64,000 nucleotides of DNA from Streptomyces sp. Go-475 (GTDB taxonomy: Bacteria > Actinomycetota > Actinomycetes > Streptomycetales > Streptomycetaceae), in assembly GCF_003330845.1 (NCBI RefSeq), contig NZ_CP026121.1, positions 4,073,501 to 4,137,500 on the forward strand, read 5' to 3'. The position numbers were made by a program, and so were the translations under genes. The notes under the pieces are model-generated. The model ran no database searches. It saw nothing but the letters and a program-made list of their open reading frames with translations, and was not told the origin of the DNA. This document shows, piece by piece, positions 36,104-43,714 of the stretch (positions are counted from its first letter, which is position 1; every line of letters begins with the position of its first letter).

Positions 36104-36571
36104 CTACGGCTGCCGGTCCGACGCCGGCCAGACGTAGGGAAGGTCGTCGGGGACGCCGGGGAAGAGCTCCGCGTACGTGGCGGGGTCCTTGCGGACCAGG
36201 GCGGAGCGGTGGCTGCGGTGGAAGCCGGCGTCGCCCAGCCAGGGCGGGAGTTCGCCCGCGGCGGCCAGCACGGACTGGTCGCGGACCGGGGCGTGCGGGC
36301 GGGCCGCGGCGAGGTCGGCGACCAGGGTGGCCGCGCAGCTGTCCTGGTGGCCCAGCTCCCGCCAGACGCGGCAGACCTCCAGGCCGTAGCGGACCAGCGC
36401 CTCCTCGTACCCGGCCCACATCCGTACGGCCGGGTGCCGGCGCCAGCCGTAGCCGGGCACGATCAGGCCCCGCAGGACCTGCAGCGCCTCGACCCGCTGC
36501 TTGCCGAGCCGCCGGCGGTCCAGGGCCAGGGCCGAGTCCCGGAAGCCGGGGTGCGGGAGGAAGGTCTGCAC
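36104..36571 (-). CDS. MSMEG_6728-family protein (pyrimidine-dimer excision-like)
   Basis: 155 aa, GTG start at 36571. The sequence VQTFLPHPGFRDSALALDRRRLGKQRVEALQVLRGL is typical of a small actinobacterial family related to the T4 endonuclease V/pyrimidine-dimer glycosylase fold. HPAVRMWAGYEEALVRYGLEVCRVWRELGH follows. Family members are uncharacterised, so a repair role is only suggested. It follows the DUF4383 gene by 17 bp and is last in a three-gene run with the phosphatase. Confidence 0.75.
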   Translation of the reverse strand: MQTFLPHPGFRDSALALDRRRLGKQRVEALQVLRGLIVPGYGWRRHPAVRMWAGYEEALVRYGLEVCRVWRELGHQDSCAATLVADLAAARPHAPVRDQSVLAAAGELPPWLGDAGFHRSHRSALVRKDPATYAELFPGVPDDLPYVWPASDRQP

Positions 36572-36588
36572 TCCGGTGGCCCCGGACC

Positions 36589-37044
36589 TCAGCGGGTCTC
36601 GCGGGTGCGGGCGGTGCGGCGGCTCAGGGCGAGGGCCAGGCCGATCATGGCGATGCCCAGGACGAAGTGGAGCCAGTCGTCCGCGGTGTTGAGGGGCACG
36701 AAGTTGGCGTCGCTGTCGTGGCCGACGGACAGGCCGTAGACCCACAGCACCAGGTAGACGGCACCGCCGACCATCAGGTAGGCGTACGCCCCGGCGGCCG
36801 TGCGGGCAAGGGCGAGACCGGCGAGGCCGTAGGCCAGGTGCACGAGGTTGTGCAGGATCGAGACCTGGAACAGGCCCAGCAGCTCGGCGCCCGACTCGTG
36901 GGAGGCGAACTCCATGGAGTCGTAGTCGGTGGTGATGCCGGGGATGAAGCCCAGCACGCCGACCAGCAGGAAGACGAGGCCGAACAGCTGGGCGGCCCGC
37001 TGGACGGGGGTGCGGACGGCCCGGTGGGAGGTGGATGTGGTCAT
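36589..37044 (-). CDS. DUF4383-domain membrane protein
   Basis: 151 aa with four membrane spans: LFGLVFLLVGVLGFIPG, LFQVSILHNLVHLAYGLAGLALA, YLMVGGAVYLVLWVYGLSVG, and WLHFVLGIAMIGLALALS. DUF4383 is a common actinobacterial membrane family of unknown function. ATG at 37044 has AGGAG upstream. It is 13 bp after the phosphatase gene stop, so likely the same transcript. Confidence 0.85.
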   Translation of the reverse strand: MTTSTSHRAVRTPVQRAAQLFGLVFLLVGVLGFIPGITTDYDSMEFASHESGAELLGLFQVSILHNLVHLAYGLAGLALARTAAGAYAYLMVGGAVYLVLWVYGLSVGHDSDANFVPLNTADDWLHFVLGIAMIGLALALSRRTARTRETR

Positions 37045-37057
37045 GGCCGGTGGCTCC

Positions 37058-39631
37058 TCACTGGAGAGACGGGAGAGACAGGGACTGTTCCGCCCAGATG
37101 GTCTTGCCCGTGGCGCCCTGGCGGGTGCCCCAGCGCTCGGTCAGCTGGGCCACCAGGAGCAGGCCGCGGCCGCCCTCGTCGTAGCTGCGGGCGCGCCGCA
37201 GATGGGGTGCGGTGTTGCCGCCGTCGGACACCTCGCAGATGAGGGTGGAGTCGTGGATCAGGCGGAGCTGGATCGGTGGCTCGGCGTGGCGGATGGCGTT
37301 GGTGACGAGCTCGCTGACGACCAGTTCCGTGACGAAGACGGCGTCGGACAGCCCCCAGCGCTCCAGTTGCGCCACCACGTCCTTGCGGGTCTGGGCGACG
37401 GCGGAGGGGTCGTCGGGCACCGCCCAGGTGGCGACCTGGCCGGCGTCGAGCGCGCGGGTACGGGCGATGAGCAGGGCCACGTCGTCGGCCGGGCGCCGTG
37501 GCAGCAGGTCGGCGAGGACCGTGTCGCACAGGGCGTCCAGCGAGGGCGCCGGGCGGGCGAGGGCCTCCCGCAGCCTGCGGACGCCGGTGTCGATGTCCCG
37601 GTCGCGGTTCTCGACCAGGCCGTTGGTGTAGAGGGCGAGCAGGCTGCCCTCGGGGATCTCGACCTCGGTTGCCTCGTACGGCAGGCCGCCCACGCCGAGC
37701 GGGGGCGCGGCCGGGAGCCCGACGAGTTCGACGGTGCCGTCGGGGCTGACCAGGGCCGGGACGGGGTGCCCGGCACCGGCGAAGCAGCAGCGTCGCGACA
37801 CGGGGTCGTAGACGGCGTACAGGCACGTGGCGCCGACGTCGGCGGAGGTCTCGGGGTAGCCGGCCGGCTCCGGGGGCCCGGGGAACGGAGCGGGCTCGGG
37901 GGTGTCCGCGGGCGCTGTGGCCTCCGCCCCGCGCTCCTCCTCCGTGTTCAGGCGGGCCACGAGGTCGTCGAGGTGGGTGAGGAGTTCGTCGCACGGCAGG
38001 TCGATGTCGGCGAGGGTGCGGACGGCCGTGCGCAGCCGCCCCATGGTCGCCGAGGCGTGCAGGCCGTGGCCGACGACGTCGCCGACGACCAGCGCCACCC
38101 GCGCCCCGGACAGCGGGATGACGTCGAACCAGTCGCCGCCGACCCCGGCGTGCGCGCCGGCCGGCAGATAGCGGGAGGCGACCTCGACCGCCGCCTGCCG
38201 GGGCAGCCGCCGCGGCAGCAGGCTGCGCTGGAGGGTGACCGCCGTGGCCCGCTCCCGGGTGTAGCGGCGGGCGTTGTCGATGCTGACCGCCGCCCGCGCC
38301 GCCAGCTCCCCGGCCAGGACCGCGTCGTCGTGCCGGAACGCCCCGGGGCTGCGGTACCGGGCGAAGAAGGCGACGCCCAGCGTGGTGCCGCGGGCGGCCA
38401 GCGGCACGGTCATGATCGAGTGCACGCCGAACGCCCGGACCCGGGCGGCACGGGCCGGGTCGCGTGCCAGCCACCCGGCGACGGCCGCGTCGGTCACCGC
38501 GTGCACGGCGGGCTGTCCCGTGCGCAGGCTCTCGAAGGGCGCCGAGCCCTCCGGGTAGGACTCCACCCGCCCGACCACCCCGACCGCCTCCGGCGCTCCT
38601 GAGGTCACCGACCGCAGGGCGACGCGGCGCAGCAGCAGCGGCCCGTCGGCGGGGGCCGGGTGCGCGGGCGGTTCGTGCAGGTCGTCCAGTTCGGTCAGCA
38701 GATCGACGCCGGCGAAGTCGGCCAGCACCGGGACGGTCACGTCCGCCAGCTCCTGGGCCGTGCGCGTCACGTCGAGCGTGCTGCCGATGCGCCGGCCGGC
38801 CTCGGCGATCAGCTGGAGCCGCTGGCGGGCCCGGAACTGCTCCGTCATGTCGTGCGCCGAGAGGCAGACGCCCTGGACCACGCCCTCGGGGTCACGCAGC
38901 GCGGACGTGAAGGCCGACCAGGCGTGCTCGTGGTCCTCGCCCGGGGCGCGCAGGTAGTTCTCGTCGTACTGCGGCTCCCCGGTCCGCAGCACCCGGGCCA
39001 TGCTCTGTTCCGCCTGGACACCGGCCTCGTTGTCGACGATCTCGCTGACGCGCAGCCCCCGCATCTCGTCCTCGGTGAGCGCCACGGCGCGTTCCATGTC
39101 CGCGTTGGCCCGGCGCAGCCGCAGCCGGGTGTCGTAGAGCGCCATGGCGCAGCACGGGGACTGGGCGAAGCTCCAGCGCACCAGGGCGTCGTCGAGGCCG
39201 GGCCGCGGCTGCCCGCCGGTCAGCGCGGAGACGATGAGCCAGGCGGGGGCGCCGGTGCCGGGTTCCCGGTGGTGGGCGAGGATGCGCACCGTCAGCTTGC
39301 GGCCGTCCCGGTGCCGGAGCGCGACGTCGCCGTTCCAGCGGGGCAGCCCGGCGAGGGCGGGCATGCCGCCCCGGACCGGGATCGGCTCGGCCAGCAGGTC
39401 CGCGGCGCGGTGGCCGGTCATCTGCCCGGCCGAGTATCCGAGGAGCCGCTCGGCGCCCGCGTTCCAGCCCGTCACCGTGCCGCGGTCGTCGAGGGTGACG
39501 CGGGCGGTGAGGGCTTCGCCGACGAGGGCCTCGAGGACCTCGGGGGCCTCGGGCTCTTCTCCGGACGACCGGGTGACCCGGCCGAGGGTGACGGGCTGCT
39601 CCATGTCGGTCATCTCACTCTCGCGGGGCAT
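37058..39631 (-). CDS. Multidomain PP2C (SpoIIE-type) phosphatase with PAS, GAF and kinase-like ATPase domains
   Basis: About 857 aa. Order: two PAS domains (LVGEALTARVTLDDRGTVTGWNAGAERLLGYS; a second ending DMTEQFRARQRL), a GAF domain (about 290-480), the PP2C/SpoIIE phosphatase (ASRYLPAGAHAGVGGDWFDVI, VVGDVVGHGLHASATMG, LYTNGLVENRDRDID), and a C-terminal RsbW-like HATPase (VTELVVSELVTNAIRHAEPP). Such proteins control partner-switching networks through anti-sigma antagonists; phosphatase and anti-sigma-kinase-type domains are on one chain. The start is uncertain: ATG 39631 or the better spaced ATG 39613. First of three co-directed genes, divergent from a DUF72 gene. Confidence 0.9.
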   Translation of the reverse strand: MPRESEMTDMEQPVTLGRVTRSSGEEPEAPEVLEALVGEALTARVTLDDRGTVTGWNAGAERLLGYSAGQMTGHRAADLLAEPIPVRGGMPALAGLPRWNGDVALRHRDGRKLTVRILAHHREPGTGAPAWLIVSALTGGQPRPGLDDALVRWSFAQSPCCAMALYDTRLRLRRANADMERAVALTEDEMRGLRVSEIVDNEAGVQAEQSMARVLRTGEPQYDENYLRAPGEDHEHAWSAFTSALRDPEGVVQGVCLSAHDMTEQFRARQRLQLIAEAGRRIGSTLDVTRTAQELADVTVPVLADFAGVDLLTELDDLHEPPAHPAPADGPLLLRRVALRSVTSGAPEAVGVVGRVESYPEGSAPFESLRTGQPAVHAVTDAAVAGWLARDPARAARVRAFGVHSIMTVPLAARGTTLGVAFFARYRSPGAFRHDDAVLAGELAARAAVSIDNARRYTRERATAVTLQRSLLPRRLPRQAAVEVASRYLPAGAHAGVGGDWFDVIPLSGARVALVVGDVVGHGLHASATMGRLRTAVRTLADIDLPCDELLTHLDDLVARLNTEEERGAEATAPADTPEPAPFPGPPEPAGYPETSADVGATCLYAVYDPVSRRCCFAGAGHPVPALVSPDGTVELVGLPAAPPLGVGGLPYEATEVEIPEGSLLALYTNGLVENRDRDIDTGVRRLREALARPAPSLDALCDTVLADLLPRRPADDVALLIARTRALDAGQVATWAVPDDPSAVAQTRKDVVAQLERWGLSDAVFVTELVVSELVTNAIRHAEPPIQLRLIHDSTLICEVSDGGNTAPHLRRARSYDEGGRGLLLVAQLTERWGTRQGATGKTIWAEQSLSLPSLQ

Positions 39632-39766
39632 CAGCCATGACCCCCGCTTACTGACCCCGGATACATGCAATTATCACCTGTTTACCCCTATTGAGGGGGT
39701 TTCACCGTCCCGCGGCGACCGGGCTGCGGAAGCCTGCCGCCGCCCGGCCCGGGTAACCGCTCCCCC
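39632..39766. promoter_or_regulatory. Divergent promoter region with short palindrome
   Basis: 135 bp of lower-GC DNA between the phosphatase and DUF72 genes. It contains CCCCT-ATTG-AGGGG (39685-39698). The palindrome could be an operator or a leader hairpin; no sigma consensus is clear. Confidence 0.35.
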
Positions 39767-40738
39767 ATGGGCGAGATCCTCGTGGGCACGTGTTCCTGGA
39801 CCGACCGGGCGCTGGTCGGCAGCGGCTGGTACCCGCCGGGGCGGCGGGACGCCGAGGGGCGGTTACGGCACTACGCCGAGCGGTTCCCGGTCGTCGAGGT
39901 CGACGCGTCGTACTACGCGCTGCCGAGCGAGCGGAACAGCCGGCTGTGGGCCGGGCGGACACCCGACGGGTTCGTGTTCGACGTGAAGGCGTTCTCGCTG
40001 CTGACCGGGCATCCGACCCGGGAGGCGGTGATGCCGGACGGGCTGCCGGCGGACCCGCGGGACCCGGCGGTGCTGGACGAGGTGTGGGCCCGGTTCGCGG
40101 CCGGGATCGAGCCGCTGCGGCAGGCCGGACGGCTCGGGAGCGTGCTGTTCCAGTTCCCGCCCCGGTTCCGGCCCGGGCCGCGGGCGGAGGAGTTCCTGCG
40201 GGAGTGCGCCGAGCAGACCCGGGGCTGGCCCCTCGCCGTGGAGTTCCGCCATCCGTCCTGGTGGGAGCCGGGCCGGGACGAGGCGACGAGCGCGCTGCTC
40301 GCCCGGTACGGCATGGCCGCGGTCGCCGTCGACATGACGCAGACGCTGCCGTCCTCCGTGCCGCCCGTGACGCCCGTGACCTCACCCCGGCTGTCCGTCG
40401 TGCGGTTCCACGGCCGCAGCACCGCCTGGGGCACCGGCAGCAAGGAGGACCGGTTCCGGCACGCCTACGGCGAGGACGAACTCGCCGAGTGGCTGCCCCG
40501 CGTGCGCCGGCTGGCGGAGCGGACCGAGCGGGTCCACGTCCTGTTCAACAACTGCTGCGGCGACGCCGCCGTCCGCGCCGCCGAGACCATGACCCGGCTC
40601 CTCGACGGCGACCGGCCGACGGCGGCACCGGGGCTGCCTAGGGCGCGATCCGCACCGGCCGCTCCACCGTCACCTGGTCCACTTCCGACACCCGCACGGT
40701 CGTCTTCATCGTCCAGGTCCCGGGGAGGGGCAGGGTGA
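39767..40738 (+). CDS. DUF72 family protein (YecE-like TIM barrel)
   Basis: 323 aa. N-terminus EILVGTCSWTDRALVGSGWYPPG and VVEVDASYYALPSERNSRLWA are family hallmarks, followed by GSVLFQFPPRF, AVEFRHPSWW and VRFHGRSTAWG. DUF72 proteins are predicted TIM-barrel enzymes of unknown activity, sometimes linked to iron-sulfur or repair contexts. Codon 33 is TTA (39863-39865), so translation needs the bldA tRNA and the protein is probably made late in growth. The last 100 bp overlap the convergent CopC/D gene and encode a Pro/Ser-rich tail that may not be conserved. Confidence 0.88.
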   Translation: MGEILVGTCSWTDRALVGSGWYPPGRRDAEGRLRHYAERFPVVEVDASYYALPSERNSRLWAGRTPDGFVFDVKAFSLLTGHPTREAVMPDGLPADPRDPAVLDEVWARFAAGIEPLRQAGRLGSVLFQFPPRFRPGPRAEEFLRECAEQTRGWPLAVEFRHPSWWEPGRDEATSALLARYGMAAVAVDMTQTLPSSVPPVTPVTSPRLSVVRFHGRSTAWGTGSKEDRFRHAYGEDELAEWLPRVRRLAERTERVHVLFNNCCGDAAVRAAETMTRLLDGDRPTAAPGLPRARSAPAAPPSPGPLPTPARSSSSSRSRGGAG

Positions 40739-42494
40739 CGGCGTTGGTGCTCCAGTAGCCGCCCCGGTCGGTGAGTTCGGCGTCGATCGGGCCGACGTCG
40801 CGGGAGGGGAGGCTGAAGGTGATGCGGAGTTCGGGGATGACCACCAGCCCGGCGTCGGAGCCGTGGACGACGGCCTGGATGCCGTTCTCGCCGACCCGGG
40901 CCGGGTCCAGGGTGACCCACACCTTGCCGCGGCCGGTCACGGCGCCCGTGCCCGTGTCGTAGGGCACCGTGATCTGGGCGGTGGGCGGCAGCGTGCCCGC
41001 CGGGGCCTGCCGCGCCGCCTCGGCCTGGGCACGGCCGGGCAGGGTGCCGGTGAGCACGGTCGTGATCAGCAACACCGCGGCGGCGACGGCGACTTCGACG
41101 AGGACGGAGCGGCGCAGGCCGCGACGCAGGGCGTCCGGATCGCCTGGACCGCCCGAGGGCGGGTCGCCCGAGCCGCCCGCGTCGGCCGAGTCGCCCGCCG
41201 CCGTGCCGGGGCTGTCCGGCTCCTCGGGTTCGGCCGGTGCGCCGACCGGTTGCGGGACCCGCGCCGGTACGGCCGTCCGGACGGTGGCCGCCGGTGCGGC
41301 GATCCGCGCCGTCCAGCGCCGCGAGTAGCCGGCCGCCAGCAACAGCGCGGTCACCGCGACCAGTTTGGCGAGCAGCAGCCTGCCGTACGACGTGCCGCCC
41401 AGCACGGAGAGGGAGCCCAGGCCGCGCCAGGACTGGTAGAGGCCGGTGACGGCCAGGACGATCAGCGAGGCGAACGCGATCCGGGAGAAGCGCGGCACGA
41501 CCTCCGTGAGGTCCTCGCCGGACGAGCGGCGCAGGGTCAGGAGCAGCGCCACGAGACCGCCGAGCCACACCCCGGTCGCCAGCAGGTGCAGCACGGACGA
41601 TGTCATCGCCAGCGGCACCTGGATCCCGGCGGAGGCGTGCTCGGCCGCCGCCCAGGTCAGGGCCAGTCCGGCGGCCAGGGCCGTGCCCAGCGCGAGTGCG
41701 ACGGGCTCCCGGCGGTCCCGGCGCCTGGCCAGCCACAGCAGGAAGACCGCGCTCAGCACGAGCAGGGCCAGCCGGGCGAGCAGGGCGAGGCCCGGGCGGC
41801 CGGACAGGGTGCGGCCGAGGGCGTCCGCGTCGAAGGCCGTCGCCGGGCCGGTGCCCGCCTCGTACGGGGCGCGCAGCAGCAGCAGGACGACCGTGGAGCC
41901 CAGCAGCGTCCACCAGGCCGCGACCACGGGCCGGCGCAGGGGGGAGGTGCGGGCGGGCCGGCACAGCAGCGCGAACGCGACCGTGCCGACGAGCAGCGCG
42001 GCGGCGAGGTAGGCGAGGTAGCGGGCGGTGGTGTGGAGGCCGCCGGTGAGGGGGTCCTCGGCCGGGCCGGTGTCGACCTGGAGCATGGTCGAGGAACGTT
42101 TCCCCACGGAGAAGCTGAAGGCGCCGGAGACGGGGTGGCTGTCGGCGGACACCACTCGCCAGGCGACCGTGTAGGTGCCCTGGGCGAGCTTGCCGGGCAG
42201 GGCGACGCGGGCCGTGTCGGAGCGGTCCTCCGCGTGGGTGGCCTCGCCGGTGGGGACGCGGTGCTGGTCCGGGCCGAAGACCCGGAAGGAGTCGTCGAGC
42301 AGGCCCACGGACTCGGTGAAGGTCAGGGTGACGTGGCGGGGGGCCCGCTGGACGACGGATCCGTCGTCGGGGTCGGTGGAGCGGAGGGCCGCGTGGGCCG
42401 AGGCGGGGGCCGCTCCCCCGAGGAGCAGTACCAGCACGGTGCCGAGCAGCACCAGGGCCTGAAGTCGCCGGGGGTGTCCGACATTGCGCTCCAC
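40638..42494 (-). CDS. CopC/CopD-domain copper resistance fusion protein
   Basis: 618 aa. Signal peptide (ALVLLGTVLVLLLGGAAPASA), then CopC domain starting AHAALRSTDPDDG, whose mature N-terminal His and the later SADSHPVSG His are copper ligands. Eight or so membrane spans follow (residues about 150-400) forming the CopD domain. A Pro/Gly-rich linker comes next, then one more span and a C-terminal extracellular domain of about 120 residues. It probably handles periplasmic copper or its import for copper enzymes. GTG at 42494 with GGAGACCCAC upstream. Confidence 0.9.
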   Translation of the reverse strand: MERNVGHPRRLQALVLLGTVLVLLLGGAAPASAHAALRSTDPDDGSVVQRAPRHVTLTFTESVGLLDDSFRVFGPDQHRVPTGEATHAEDRSDTARVALPGKLAQGTYTVAWRVVSADSHPVSGAFSFSVGKRSSTMLQVDTGPAEDPLTGGLHTTARYLAYLAAALLVGTVAFALLCRPARTSPLRRPVVAAWWTLLGSTVVLLLLRAPYEAGTGPATAFDADALGRTLSGRPGLALLARLALLVLSAVFLLWLARRRDRREPVALALGTALAAGLALTWAAAEHASAGIQVPLAMTSSVLHLLATGVWLGGLVALLLTLRRSSGEDLTEVVPRFSRIAFASLIVLAVTGLYQSWRGLGSLSVLGGTSYGRLLLAKLVAVTALLLAAGYSRRWTARIAAPAATVRTAVPARVPQPVGAPAEPEEPDSPGTAAGDSADAGGSGDPPSGGPGDPDALRRGLRRSVLVEVAVAAAVLLITTVLTGTLPGRAQAEAARQAPAGTLPPTAQITVPYDTGTGAVTGRGKVWVTLDPARVGENGIQAVVHGSDAGLVVIPELRITFSLPSRDVGPIDAELTDRGGYWSTNAVTLPLPGTWTMKTTVRVSEVDQVTVERPVRIAP

Positions 42495-42601
42495 GTGGGT
42501 CTCCGGGGTCGGGCTGTACGGCTCCCGGTTATGTACGGATGGGAGTGGTGCAGCGCTCAGCGGGGGCTCGGCGTACGTGGTTCGGCGGGTGCGGGTGCCT
42601 G

Positions 42602-42630
42602 GGGGCTGGTCGCGCAGTTCCCCGCGCCCC
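42602..42630 (-). repeat. Short dispersed palindromic repeat acting as terminator
   Basis: On the minus strand the sequence runs GGGGCGCGGGGAACTGCGCG and continues ACCAGCCCC. Outer arms GGGGC/GCCCC and inner arms CGCG/CGCG pair. It abuts the cupin stop codon. I recall this as a very abundant intergenic element in Streptomyces genomes; that is memory, not a search. Confidence 0.7.
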
Positions 42631-43109
42631 TAAGAAGCAGGTCGGCCAAGCCCCTGGATCTTGTCGGCCACGGCCGGATAGCTCGCCGCCAGCTCCGCCG
42701 CGTCCCCGTGCTCGTAGCCCTCGAAGGTGAAGCCGGGGGCCATCGTGCAGCCGAAGAGGGTCCAGGAACCCCCCTCGGTCACCCTGCCGCCCATCCACGT
42801 GCCCGCCGGGACCGTGAACTGGACGTGCTGGCCGTGCAGGACGTCCGGGCCCAGGACCACCGTCCGGCTGCTCCCGTCCGGGGCGAGGAGCAGGAGTTCC
42901 AGGGGGTCGCCCCGGTAGAAGTGCCAGATCTCGTCCGTGGGCAGGCGGTGGAGGGCGGAGAAGTCGTCCGCCGTGAGGAGCGCGACGATCGCCGTGCCCT
43001 CCGGTCTGCCGTCGGGGCGTTCGGGTCCGGCCCAGGTCTGGCGGAACAGGCCGCCCTCGCGCGGGATCGGCTCCAGCCCGTAGTGGGCGATGAGGTCGTC
43101 GGGCGTCAC
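42630..43109 (-). CDS. Cupin-domain protein (DUF985-like)
   Basis: 159 aa. Cupin fold with LIAHYGLEPIPREGGLFRQTWAG, IVALLTADDFSALHRLPTDEIWHFYRGDPLELLLL, VPAGTWMGGRV, and FGCTMAPGFTFEGYEHGD. It resembles the DUF985/RmlC-like family (YML079-type) of unknown substrate. GTG at 43109 overlaps the upstream GNAT gene stop (GTGA), so it is co-translated in the iron-box-controlled operon. Confidence 0.85.
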   Translation of the reverse strand: MTPDDLIAHYGLEPIPREGGLFRQTWAGPERPDGRPEGTAIVALLTADDFSALHRLPTDEIWHFYRGDPLELLLLAPDGSSRTVVLGPDVLHGQHVQFTVPAGTWMGGRVTEGGSWTLFGCTMAPGFTFEGYEHGDAAELAASYPAVADKIQGLGRPAS

Positions 43110-43714
43110 CCGGGGAAGAGTATCTCCCGGTCGAGGAAGGCGAGCTGGGCCTTCTTCTCCGGCAGGTACACGTCCGGGAGGTCGATCTCGGGCAGGACGA
43201 CCACCGGCCCGGCCGTGAAGCCCTGCTTGAGGAAGCGGGCGATCGCCTTCTCGTTGCCCACGTCCGGGTCGACGACGATCCGCCGGCGGTCCAGGCCGAG
43301 CAGCACGTACCGGGCGATGGCGGTCACCAGCCGGGCGGTCCAGCCGGGCTGCCCGCCGTCCGGCCCGGCGGGGGCGAGCAGCAGGTGGACGCCGATGTCG
43401 CCGGGCCGGACGTCGTAGCACTCGCCGACGCGGTCGGCCTCCGGCTCGTAGGTCTGCAGGAGCGCGACCGGGTCGCCGTCCCGGACGACGAGGTAGGCGT
43501 GGTGGGTGCTGAGCGTGTCCAGGTGGGCGTAGACCTCGGCGACCTGCTGCTCGGTGAGGCCGGTCATGCCCCAGAAGACGGCCCGCTCCTCGCTCGCCCA
43601 GGCGTGGATCACCCCGGCGTCGGCCCGCGGGTCCAGCGGCAGCACGCGGACGGTGCCGAAGCCGTCGGTCACCTGCTCGTGGACGGCGGTGCGGGAGGCG
43701 TACAGGTCAGACAT
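43106..43714 (-). CDS. GNAT-family acetyltransferase, siderophore-biosynthesis (IucB) type
   Basis: 202 aa. The sequence resembles the N6-hydroxylysine/polyamine acetyltransferases of hydroxamate siderophore pathways: ASEERAVFWGMTG, LVVRDGDPVALLQTYEPEADRVGECYDVRPGDIGVHLLLAP, and RIVVDPDVGNEKAIARFLKQGF (acetyl-CoA loop). It could acylate a hydroxylamine group, but no synthetase or monooxygenase genes are close. It overlaps the acylase gene (8 bp) and the cupin gene (4 bp). Confidence 0.85.
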   Translation of the reverse strand: MSDLYASRTAVHEQVTDGFGTVRVLPLDPRADAGVIHAWASEERAVFWGMTGLTEQQVAEVYAHLDTLSTHHAYLVVRDGDPVALLQTYEPEADRVGECYDVRPGDIGVHLLLAPAGPDGGQPGWTARLVTAIARYVLLGLDRRRIVVDPDVGNEKAIARFLKQGFTAGPVVVLPEIDLPDVYLPEKKAQLAFLDREILFPG

